Assembly (NCBI GenBank): GCA_000310025.1
Contig: FN648482.1
Span: 1 to 64,000 of the forward strand
Length of the DNA: 64,000 nucleotides
Source: Ectocarpus siliculosus
Lineage: Eukaryota; Sar; Phaeophyceae; Ectocarpales; Ectocarpaceae
Reading direction: 5' to 3'
The position numbers and the translations under genes were made by a program. The notes under the pieces were generated by a model. The model saw nothing but the letters and a program-made list of their open reading frames with translations, did not search any database and was not told the origin of the DNA. This document shows, piece by piece, positions 54,662 through 64,000 of the stretch (positions within the stretch are counted from its first letter, which is position 1; each line of letters starts with the position of its first letter).

Positions 54662-55452
54662 GCTAACAACATATTCGTGAAATTGAGAGCGAAGCATGAA
54701 ATTGAGAGTGAGATTATTTATTGGAAGATAGAATAGAACAGGCGTACGATTCCTGGAGAGCCAAATGTCGACTGCCTCTGAACCAGCCTCCCGCATGTAG
54801 TAACCAGCAGTTGAGCTATGTCAGAGGTGGGCAGAGTGATCAAGAACTGTGGTGGCGTCAGGAGAGAGGGTGCAGAGCAACGGGAAGTGAAGCTACATGG
54901 TTCGGACATATTTGTGTCGCACGAGTGTGCATGTATGTGTGTGCATGATGTGAGCATGGTTGTGAGCTGCATGCGGTCCGCCAGCCATCAAACGCCAGAA
55001 AAAAAGCCAACGGCGGTGTGGGACGAATACACAGCAGCAGTAGGCATGGACATGTGACAGCACCTATCAGTATGACACACTGGCTGCACCATGTTATCCC
55101 AGATCATCAGGACACTGGTGTAGAAGGAATCTCTCTGGCAATACTGAGTCTTGGGTGTAGACGCGACAAGATGCGTGAGCTCTGGAGCGAGCTGAGTGTG
55201 GCACAAATATGTTCGACACCACATCACACATCACACACACACACGCATCATGCAGGTCTCCAGCTGACGAAGCAAGACTGAAGAAAAAAAGCAACGGCCG
55301 TGCGAGACAAATACACAGGCATGGATGTGACAGCACCGGTATGACACAAAGGCCGAACCATTTCATCTGAGATCACCAGGACACTAGTGTGATAAGGATC
55401 TCTCTGAGCGTGCCGAGTCTCGGGTGTAGACGCGAAGAGATGCCTGAGCTCT
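54662..55452. repeat. Left arm of the foldback element
   Basis: Inverted partner of 56,350-57,139. Matching frames in the two arms (for example 54,721-54,948 plus and 56,853-57,080 minus) are consequences of the palindrome. Confidence 0.88.
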
Positions 55453-55468
55453 AGGTGCGACAGTGCTG

Positions 55469-55810
55469 TCAACAATGTAGCAAGAGCAAACAATTGCCGA
55501 CGGACACATGTTGCATTTTCAATATTCCACTGACCACGTTTTCCAAAGGAATGTTCTGAATGGTTGAACCCCGCTTCCGAAAAAAAACAATCAATATCTG
55601 GCGGATAATGCTTCTGAGTTTATTTGGTGATTTGAAAGGTGGTGTCAGCAAGGGTGTCGAAATGTGTTGAATTTTAAACGCAGGAAACGTTTTCATTGGC
55701 TTGCCTTTTCTGCTCGCATTCAACCGTAGACTCTTTGCACACCAGTGAATGTTGTTTGCGTGTTTTAATTGTTCATCCACCGAGACACTCTGTCCAAATA
55801 GCCACAGCAA
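55469..55810 (-). CDS. Weak open frame in the foldback centre
   Basis: 113 codons including VDEQLKHANNIHWCAKSLRL and ASRKGKPMKTFPAF. The composition is plausible for a gene fragment carried in the element, but it is short, alone and matches no family I know. Confidence 0.2.
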   Translation of the reverse strand: MLWLFGQSVSVDEQLKHANNIHWCAKSLRLNASRKGKPMKTFPAFKIQHISTPLLTPPFKSPNKLRSIIRQILIVFFRKRGSTIQNIPLENVVSGILKMQHVSVGNCLLLLHC

Positions 55811-56349
55811 CGGTTTCCTATCTGTATTGGCAAGAAGGACGAGCCCCTCTGTTCCAAATAAAGGCGCTACAAAGGGGTCATTTGGAAATATCGATACAAT
55901 GACCGAAAGACCGACAGACTATGCATAGATAATCATAGGGTCGAGATATTGTCACACACATCAACCGGATGTATAAACACGCAAGACGGCAGAGAGAGTT
56001 AGCTGTGTTCCCGTGCAACATCGACTCGAAGCAAGTGGAAGCAAGCAAGATGATCTTCAAAAAGTTCACAACGAACGCATAATGCACCAACCTCTGGTAA
56101 ATGTTGTAGGCAGTGTATCTTCTCCTGCATGAATGTTGATATTAGCGCCGGCCACACACGCGACCATCATCATGCGACACTACCCTGCCAAGAGACAACT
56201 CTTGGTGTACGTACTGACTGCACTACAACACAACGACAGCAGTGTTTCTTTCGTTGTTCAAACAGCTGATGATGATGTGCACAACAAAATCAGCGGGAAA
56301 ACATTTTGTCGGTTTGGTTCCGGTGCTCGCACGCACCTATACATAGATG

Positions 56350-57139
56350 GAGATCAGGCATCTCTTCGCGTCTACACCCGAGACTCGGCACGCTCAGAGA
56401 GATCCTTATCACACCAGTGTCCTGGTGATCTCAGATGAAATGGTTCGGCCTTTGTGTCATACCGGTGCTGTCACATCCATGCCTGTGTATTTGTCTCGCA
56501 CGGCCGTTGCTTTTTTTCTTCAGTCTTGCTTTGTCAGCTGGAGACCTGCATGATGCGTGTGTGTGTGTGATGTGTGATGTGGTGTCGAACATATTTGTGC
56601 CACGCTCAGCTCGCTCCAGAGCTCACGCATCTTGTCGCGTCTACACCCAAGACTCAGTATTGCCAGAGAGATTCCTTCTACACCAGTGTCCTGATGATCT
56701 GGGATAACATGGTGCAGCCAGTGTGTCATACTGATAGGTGCTGTCACATGTCCATGCCTACTGCTGCTGTGTATTCGTCCCACACCGCCGTTGGCTTTTT
56801 TTCTGGCGTTTGATGGCTGGCGGACCGCATGCAGCTCACAACCATGCTCACATCATGCACACACATACATGCACACTCGTGCGACACAAATATGTCCGAA
56901 CCATGTAGCTTCACTTCCCGTTGCTCTGCACCCTCTCTCCTGACGCCACCACAGTTCTTGATCACTCTGCCCACCTCTGACATAGCTCAACTGCTGGTTA
57001 CTACATGCGGGAGGCTGGTTCAGAGGCAGTCGACATTTGGCTCTCCAGGAATCGTACGCCTGTTCTATTCTATCTTCCAATAAATAATCTCACTCTCAAT
57101 TTCATGCTTCGCTCTCAATTTCACGAATATGTTGTTAGC
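56350..57139. repeat. Right arm of the foldback element
   Basis: Reverse complement of 54,662-55,452. It ends CACGAATATGTTGTTAGC directly against satellite sequence. Confidence 0.88.
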
Positions 57140-60100
57140 CGCTGCGTTGCTGCTGAGGGCGGGGCAGGCTTCGACCATTGCCGCCAACTCAGTAGATAGT
57201 CTCGGATCCGGGGTCGACAAAGAATTCAGAGCAATGTCAAACAATAACCAATTTTAGCTCGAACGGTGCCCTGCTGCTGGGCTCCGGGCTTCCTTCGGCC
57301 ATTGCAACCACGTCAGCAGGTAGTCGGATCCGGGGTGGACACTGAATCACGCAATGTTGAAAACGATAAGTTGCCGCTCGAACGGTGCCCTGCTGCTAAG
57401 CTCGGGGCTGGCTTCGACCATTGCCGCCAAGTCAGTAGATAGTCGGATCCGGGGTGGAAAATGAAATACATGCAACGCAAAAAAAAACTAACTAGTCGCT
57501 CGACCGGTGCCCTGCTGCTGAGTTCGTGGCTGGCTTCGACCATTGCCGCCAACTCAGTAGGTAGTTGTATCCGGGGTGGACAATAAAATACATGCAATGT
57601 TAAAAACCCTAAATAGTCGCTCGACCGGTGCCCTGCTGCTGAGGTCGTGGCTGGCTTCGACCATTGCCGCCAACTCAGTAGGTAGTCGGATCTGGGGTGG
57701 ACAATGAAATACATGCAACGTTAAACGACCCTAAATTGTCGCTCGAACGGTGCCCTGCTGCTGGGCTTGGGGCTGGTTTCGGCAGTGCCCGCCACCTCAG
57801 CAGGTAGTCGGATCCGGGGTGGACAATCATCAAGCATTATTGAACAACAATGAATAATGGCTCGAACGGTGCCCTGGTGTTGAGTACGGGGCTGGCTTCG
57901 GCCGTTGAAACCACCTCAGCAGGTAGTCGGATCCGGTGTGGACAATGAATCAAGCAATGTTTATCAACAATGAATTGTCGCTCGACCGGTGACCTGCTGC
58001 TGAGTCCGTTGCTGGCTTCGACCATCGCCGCCAACTCAGTAGATAGTCGGATCCGAGGTAGACAACGAATATAATGCAACGTTAAACAACAATCAATTGT
58101 CGCTCGAACGGTGCCCTGCAGCTGAGCTCGAGGCTGGCTTTGACCATTGCCGCCAACTCAGTAGATAGTCGGATCCGGGGAGGACAATGAAATACATGCA
58201 ATGCTAAACAACACTGGATTGTCGCTCGAGTGGTCCCCTGCTGCTGACTCCCTTGGCTGGCATCGACCATTGCCGCCAACTCAGTAGATAGACGGATCCG
58301 GGGAGGACAATGAAATACATGCAATGCTAAACAACACCGGATTGTCGCTCGAACGGTGCCCTGCTGCTGAGCCCGTGGTAGGCATCGACCATTGCCGCCA
58401 ACTCAGTAGATAGTCGGATCCGGGGTGGACAACGAAATACATGCAATGCTAAACAACAACGGATTGTCGCTCGAACGGTGCCCTGCTGCTGAGCGCCGGG
58501 CTGGCTTCGGCCGTTGCCACCAACTCCGCAGGTAGTCGGATCCGGGGTACACAACGAATATACTGCAACGTTAAACAATAATAGATTGTCACTCGAAAGG
58601 TGCCCAGCTGCTGGGCTCGGGGCTGGCTTCGGCCGTTGCAACCACCTGAGCAAGTAGTCGTATCCGGAGTGAACGCTGAATCAAGCAATGTTGAAAACGA
58701 TAAGTTGTCGCTCGAACGGTGCCCTGCTGCTAAGCCTGTGGCTGGATTCGACCATCGCCGCCAACTCAGTAGATAGTCGGATCCGGGGTGGACAATGAAA
58801 TACATGCAAGCAAAACAACACAAAATTGTCGTTCGAACGGTGCCCTGCTGCTGAGCGCGGGTCTGGCTTCGGCCGTTTCCGCCACCTCAGCAGGTAGCCA
58901 GATCCGGGGTGGACAATGAATCACATGCAATGTTAAGCAACACTGAAATGTCGCTCGACCGGTGCCCTGCTGCTGAGGTCGTGGCTGGCTTCGACCATTG
59001 CGGCCAACACAGTAGATAGTCGGACCCGGGGTGGATATTGAATACACTGCAATGTCAAACAAAACAAATTGTGGCTCGAACGGTGCCCTGCTGCTGAAGG
59101 CGGGGCTGGCTTCGGCCGTTGCCGCCACCTCAGCAGATAGTCGGATCCGGAGTAGACAATGAATACGAAGCAATGTCAAACGATAACATATTGTCCCTCT
59201 AACGGTGCCTTGCTGCTGAGCCCGTTGCTGGCTTCGACCATCGCCGCCACCTCAGTAGATAGTCGGATCCGGGGTAGACAACGAATATATTGCAACGATA
59301 ACGAAGAATCAATTGTCGATCGAACGGTGCCATGCTGCTGAGCTCAGGGCTGGCTTCGACCATTGCCGCCAACTCAGTAGGTAGTCGGACCCGGGGTGGA
59401 CCCCGAAAGAAATGCAATGCAAAGCAACAATACATTGTCGCTCGAACGGTGCCCTGCTGCTGAGCACGGGGCTGGCTTCGGCCATTGGAAACAACTCAGT
59501 AGATAGTCTGATCCGGGGTGGACAATGAATACAAAGAAATGTCAAACAACACAAAAATGTCCCTCTAACGGTGCCCTGCTGATGAGCTCGGGGCTGGCTT
59601 CGACCATTGCCACCAACCCAGTTGGTAGTCGGATCCGGAGTAGACAACGAATATATCGCAGCGATATACACAATCAATTGTCGCTCCAACGGTGCCATGC
59701 TGCTGAGCTCGGGGCTGGCTTCGATCATTGCCGCCAACTCAGTAGGTAGTCGGATCCGGGGTGGACCCCGAAAGAAATGCAATGTAAAGCAACAATAAAT
59801 TGTCGCTCAAACGGTGCCCTGCTGCTGAGCGCGGGACTGGTTTCAACCATTGCCACCAACTCAGTAGATAGTCGGACGCGGGGTGGACAATGAATACAAA
59901 GCAATGGCAAACAAAAATATATTGTCCCTACAACGGTGCCCTGCTGCTTAGCACGGGGCTGGCTTCGACCATTCCCGCCAACTTAGCAGGTAGTCGGATC
60001 CGGGGTGGACAAGGAATCCAAAGCAATGTCAAATGATGAAAATTGTCGCTCCAACTGTGCCCTGCTGCTGAGCACGGGGCTGCCTTCGGCCGGTGCCGCC

Positions 60101-61735
60101 ACCTTAGTAGGTAGTCGGATCCGGGGTGGACAATGAATGCAAAAGCAATGTCAAACAAAAATACATTGTCGCTCCAACGGTGCCCTGTTGCTGAACCCGT
60201 TGCTGCCCTTCGGCCGTTGCCGCCACCACAGCAGGTAGTCGGATCCGGGGTGGACAATGGATATAGGCAATGTTGAACAACAACGAATTGTCCCTCTAAC
60301 GATGCCCTGCTGCTGAGCACGGGGCTGGCTTCGACCTTTGCCGCGAACTCAGTAGGTAGTCGGATCCGGGGTGGACAACGATTAACAATGCAATGTCAAA
60401 TGAATATATATTGTCGCTCGAACGGTGCCCTGGTGCTGAGCACGGGGCTGGCTTCGACCATTGGCACCAACTCAGTAGATAGTCTGATCCGGGGTGGACA
60501 ATGAATACAAAGCAATAACAAACCAAAATATATTGTCCCTTTAACGGTGCCCTGCTCCTGAGCCCGTTGCTGGCTTCGACCATCGCCGCCACCTCAGTAG
60601 GTAGTCGGATCCGGGGGAGACAGCGATTATATTGCAGCGATAAACAACAATCAATTGTCGCTCGAACGGTGCCATGCTGTTGAGCTCGGGGCTGGCTTCG
60701 ACCATTGCCACCAACTCAGTAGATAGTCTGAGCCGGGGCGGACAATGAATACAAAGCATCGACAAACAATAACATTGTCCCTCTAACGGTGCCGTGCCTC
60801 TGAGCCCGTTGCTGGCTTCGACCATCGCCGCGAACTCAGTAGGTAGTCGGATCCGGGGTGGACCCCGAAAGAAATGCAATGTAAAGCAACAATATATTGT
60901 CGTTCGAACGGTGCCCTGCTGCTGAGTTCGGGGCTGGGTTAGGCAGTGGCCGCCACCTCAGCAGATAGTCGGATCTGGGGTGGACAATGAATATACAGCA
61001 ATGTCAAACAAAAATATATTGTCCCTTTAACGGTGCGCTGCTGCTGAGCTCGGGGCTGGCTTCGACCATTGCCACCAACTCAGTAGATAGTCGGATCCGG
61101 GGTGGACAATGAATACCACGCAATGCTAAACTACACAAAATTGTCGCTCGAACGGTGCCCTGCTGCTGAGCTCGGGGCTGGTTTTGACCATCGCCGCCAA
61201 CTCAGTAGGTAGTCGGATCCGGGGTGGACAACGAATAACATGCAATGTTTCAAAAATATATATATCAACAGAAAATATACATTGTCCCTCGAACGGTGTC
61301 CTGCTGCTGAGCTCGGGGCTGGCTTCGGCAGTGGCCGCCAACTCAGTAGGTAGTCGGATCCGGGGTGGACAACGAATGACATGCGATGTTTCAAAAAAGA
61401 AAATATATAAACAGAAAATATACGTTGTCCCTCGAACGGTGTTCTGCTGCTGAGCTCGGGGCTGGCTTCGGCACTGGCCACCACCTCAGCAGTTAGTCGG
61501 ATCCGGGGTGGACATTGAATCAAGCAATGTTGAACAACAATGAATTGTCGCTCGAACGGTGCCCTGCTGCTGAGCTCGGGGCTGGCTTCGGCACTGGCGG
61601 CCACCTCAGCAGGTAGTCGGACTACGGGAGGACAATGAATCAAGCCATGTTGAACAACAATGAATTGTCGCCCGCACGGTGCCCTGTTGCTGAGCACGGG
61701 GCTGGCTTCGACCACTGCCGCCAACTCCACACGTA
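57140..61735. repeat. 120-bp satellite array, right block
   Basis: About 38 further units of the same satellite. A multi-unit block at about 57,370-58,110 matches 53,690-54,440 in unit order and variants (for example the CTGAGGTCGTGGCTGGC and GTGTTGAGTACGGGGC variants in sequence), which shows higher-order duplication. Spacers become more diverse to the right (AAAGAAATGCAATG, AATATATTGTCC). Long minus frames (for example 61,131-61,730) pass through five or six units. Confidence 0.93.
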
Positions 61736-62820
61736 GCCACTTTGCTCTGCCTTTTGCGTACCCTGCGGGACCACCCTGTACACACCCTGTACAGACCCTG
61801 TCGAGACCCTGCCGGGGACTGTTGTTCTACAAGGTCGCCGTACCGGAGACCTTGTGGAGAGACCACCCTGGTCAGGGGTGCATTGCCTATACCCTGTGCC
61901 ACCTGGCAGTATTGAGAGTGCCAAAAGAGGCACCACCATTGAAGAGTCCTCACCCGACGATATGTGTTCGTATTATACTAAATATGGTATCAGAATATGC
62001 ATACTCCGGAGTACGACGTGTTTTGATTTCCAGAGGCAGTCTACGAGTACGGAAAAAAAAAGAAAAAGATCCGCAGCACGTACCGGAGGTGACCCAAGAT
62101 ACCACGTCCCCTGAACCGCTTTTCAGAGCTCGATTTTTCTCCGCAAAACAGAATTAGTGGCAGCGCCGAAAACGGCGGCGTTGAAGAAGCCGTCTCGTCA
62201 AGAGCTTTCCGAAAGGTGTCGTTCCATTTATGCAATATCCACAAAAAAAAATGAAAACATTTTGAACAGACACCAACACGGACACCAATGAAATTCCCCA
62301 ACAAGAGGTCTAGTAGTTCAGATGTCACACGGTTACCGCGGTTTAATCTGCTAGATACAAAGTGTGCAGCACGCAAGGATACGCAAAAAAGCTTCGATGA
62401 ACGACACTTGGCGCAAACTAAAACAACGGTCCGTACAACGCGCGAATATACAACATACAACCAAACATGTGGTGCTACTTTGTTGATGATGAGCATGAGG
62501 CCGAGGGCACTATTTACCCTTTCCCTCGGGGTTTGTCTCCCTCGGGGTTTGTCTCCGCCACGTCGGGTCCATCAGAACCGTCGATCCTGTGACGTCAATG
62601 CACACAGGACGAAACGAGTCGTTGTCAAAAAGGAAGACGACAAAACAACATCTACAAGCTCTGCGGCGGCGACGTGTACTCGTACAAGTATACAGTGAAT
62701 TCAGGGCCCGTACAATTTCTAAGTCGACGAAAAATTAATGCGTGGCTCGTACAATGAGGGCCTTATTTGGCCGCGTCCCGGCCCAACATCCGAATGTTGA
62801 GAAGCATATAGATCCATTCC
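61736..62820. other. Boundary region, weak signals only
   Basis: Begins where the satellite stops (after CACACGTAGCCAC). It contains ACCCTGTACA-type short repeats (about 61,770-61,815). TGGTATCAGA at 61,986-61,995 equals the core of an initiator-Met-tRNA primer binding site, but no LTR pair is present. The plus frame at 62,288-62,698 is Arg/Thr/Ser-rich and weak. CCCTCGGGGTTTGTCTCC is tandemly repeated at about 62,524-62,552. Confidence 0.4.
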
Positions 62821-62827
62821 CACCTCA

Positions 62828-63250
62828 AACGAAAGTGTCCTGGTTGACGCTGTGGTGAACCTCGTTTAAAAGGTACCTATCGTAGCCGTTGTGAGAGCCC
62901 GGATGTGCCAGCCTGAATCTGTGGTGCCAAGCGCGCGTGGTGCGACCCTCCCCTTGGGTTTGTTCGCAAACAAAAGCCTGTCCCGGATCGACATCTCCTC
63001 TCCTAGGGCATTGGTGATAGATGTGCACTTGGCGTCGGATGGCGTCCACGGGGAAGACCAACGGACGCCCCCGACCACGCAGGAGCAAGGTTGGGTGCCC
63101 CGTGATTGAATCGGGCACACGTTCGTTTCCTTCACCAACCCCCACATACTCGTACCCGAGCACCCACCAGGTAAGCGGAGGCGGCTCCCCGCTCAGGGAA
63201 CGAGGGTTCCCCTCGTGCAGGAAGAAGTAGAGGATCTTGACCAATGTCAA
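62828..63250 (-). CDS. Continuation of the right-edge gene, unrecognised
   Basis: The minus strand reads HEGNPRSLSGEPPPLTWWVL, GYEYVGVGEGNERVPDSITG, LVFPVDAIRRQVHIYHQCPR and ends HNGYDRYLLNEVHHSVNQDTF plus a stop at about 62,825. The composition is convincing. It is in the same frame as the segment to its right and separated from it by a single TAA at 63,251-63,253. Either a short intron spans that codon, or the gene carries a premature stop. No domain recognised. Confidence 0.45.
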
Positions 63251-63253
63251 TTA

Positions 63254-64000
63254 GTCCGTTGCAACAGTTCCAAGGTCAGGTGGTGGCGGTGGCCCGTTGT
63301 ATACCTCAACATTATCACCACCTCCGCCCCTCAAGGCCCAGTCATCGCGCGGCCCGGGTCTGTCCGCGGTTTTGGCATCGCCGCCCTTCAAGCGACCCTG
63401 TCCGCAACTCGCCACGAGGGGGACGCGTATATATGTAGAACACGCGATCTGGTTGACTTCGAGCGCTGAGGCATGACCATCGTCCCAGCACGAGGGACAT
63501 CGTAGGTTCTCGCACGGCTCTCCCCTCCCGCATCCGTAGTACGTCTCGTAAGCCCTAGACAGAGTTTCTTCGTCGGGTCGGAGATGCCCTGACGCCACAC
63601 GATCCGTCCAGGTCCCAGCGACGTTGCACAGGTCCCAGCGACGTTGCACACGTCCCCGTCTTCGAACAGAGTCGCCGCCCATACTGCCGAGGCCGGGAAC
63701 TGTCCCTTTAGCTCGCCTGGCGACAGGCTGCCTTTTGCTTTGATGTCTGTAGGCACGCGATCGTGGCCAAGGCTAGGGCCGAGCCATTGCAACATCCGAA
63801 CGCAACCAGGACCGGGGCTGACCCAGACAACCTCGTGCGTCCTGGTGCTGTGGTTGTACTTCGTCACTTCGTACTGCAGGCCGTTGGCGAGTGCTAGTAT
63901 GGCGGCATTGGTGTTGGCGCGCACAGCATAGTGCAGCGGAGGGTTACGTCCACAGTCCGACTTGGCGCCAGACTTGTTCTGCTGGTGCGCGAATTCCCCG
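63254..64000 (-). CDS. Gene running off the right edge, weak ankyrin-like start
   Basis: Read leftward from the window edge: CGRNPPLHYAVRANTNAAIL, reminiscent of an ankyrin repeat (N-P-P-L-H-Y-A), then GLQYEVTKYNHSTRTHEVVW, KGSLSPGELKGQFPASAVWA. After a 20-bp perfect tandem duplication (63,609-63,628 and 63,629-63,648) the protein-like reading moves to another frame: HLRPDEETLSRAYETYYGCG, ENLRCPSCWDDGHASALEV, a Cys-rich patch that may bind zinc. The duplication (20 is not a multiple of 3) accounts exactly for the frame change, so this copy may be a pseudogene, a polymorphic allele or a sequence error. The start lies outside the window. Confidence 0.5.
63609..63648. repeat. 20-bp perfect tandem duplication in a coding region
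   Basis: CAGGTCCCAGCGACGTTGCA twice in a row. It lies between two protein-like segments that are in different frames and would share one frame with a single copy. Confidence 0.85.

Larger units (their letters stand above)
54662..57139. mobile_element. Foldback element of about 2.5 kb inside the satellite
   Basis: The ends are perfect inverted repeats (GCTAACAACATATTCGTGAA ... complement ending at 57,139). The arms of about 790 bp (54,662-55,452 and 56,350-57,139) are near identical by eye. Each arm holds two diverged tandem units of about 275 bp (for example AATACACAGCAGCAGTAGGC and AATACACAGGCATGG). The centre (55,453-56,349) is unique, with one weak minus frame. The satellite unit is interrupted at the left end and resumes at the right end. 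I could not find a clear target duplication. It resembles foldback/MITE-type DNA elements; the family is not identified. Confidence 0.8.

Noticed and set aside
52809-61730. Reading the satellite as a leucine-rich or TPR repeat protein
   Set aside because: The 40-residue unit lacks the LxxLxLxxN or TPR consensus, the frame breaks often, and no flanking exon was found. Kept only as an open question in the findings.
52545-61735. CRISPR-like array
   Set aside because: Units are about 120 bp with variable, non-unique spacers and a eukaryotic context; there are no cas genes.

Overview
This is eukaryotic nuclear DNA that is mostly mobile and repetitive. It has no bacterial operons or ribosome binding sites. 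Short coding segments are bounded by GT...AG introns, there are many CAG/CTG and poly-C tracts, and the transposon mix is Copia, DIRS-like, Mutator-like and P/THAP9-like. The style best fits a stramenopile, most likely a brown alga of the Ectocarpus type. That placement is inference; no host gene here is diagnostic.

Layout. 1-9 kb: 88-bp tandem repeats at the left edge, two direct copies (about 1 kb each) of a CAG-rich repeat, and a few weak exon candidates. 9.1-9.8 kb: a 165-bp tandem repeat. 9.85-11.5 kb: a Copia remnant. 12,370-24,190: an LTR retrotransposon with 187-bp LTRs and a 5-bp target duplication. It has a gag-like region but no visible pol. A 7.1-kb Mutator-like element (MULE, 16,866-24,002) sits in the first bases of its 3' LTR, with its own 10-bp target duplication. 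The MULE is a near palindrome: its 3' part is present at both ends in opposite orientation around a transposase core. A C-tailed short retroposon sits in one MULE arm, with further copies at 37.5 kb and 6.2 kb.

24.9-26.3 kb holds fragments of an unrecognised gene. 26.85-32.4 kb is a DIRS-like (tyrosine-recombinase) retroelement on the minus strand. 33.7-34.2 kb is a 147-bp tandem repeat that is open in frame on both strands. 35-45 kb carries exon-like segments of what looks like a P/THAP9-like transposase. The N-terminal half is on the minus strand (42.0-44.3 kb) and C-terminal-like segments are on the plus strand (35.5-40.2 kb), with a pair of about 500-bp inverted repeats at 35.8 and 44.5 kb.

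45.7-51.5 kb has weak host-gene candidates. 52.5-61.7 kb is a large 120-bp satellite array (roughly 55 units), split by a 2.5-kb foldback element. 62.8-64 kb is a minus-strand gene-like region running off the right edge.

The recurring theme is large inverted structures (MULE, foldback, the 35.8/44.5 kb pair) and insertion of one element into another. No CRISPR array, rRNA or tRNA gene was seen. Exon borders were read by eye and are approximate.
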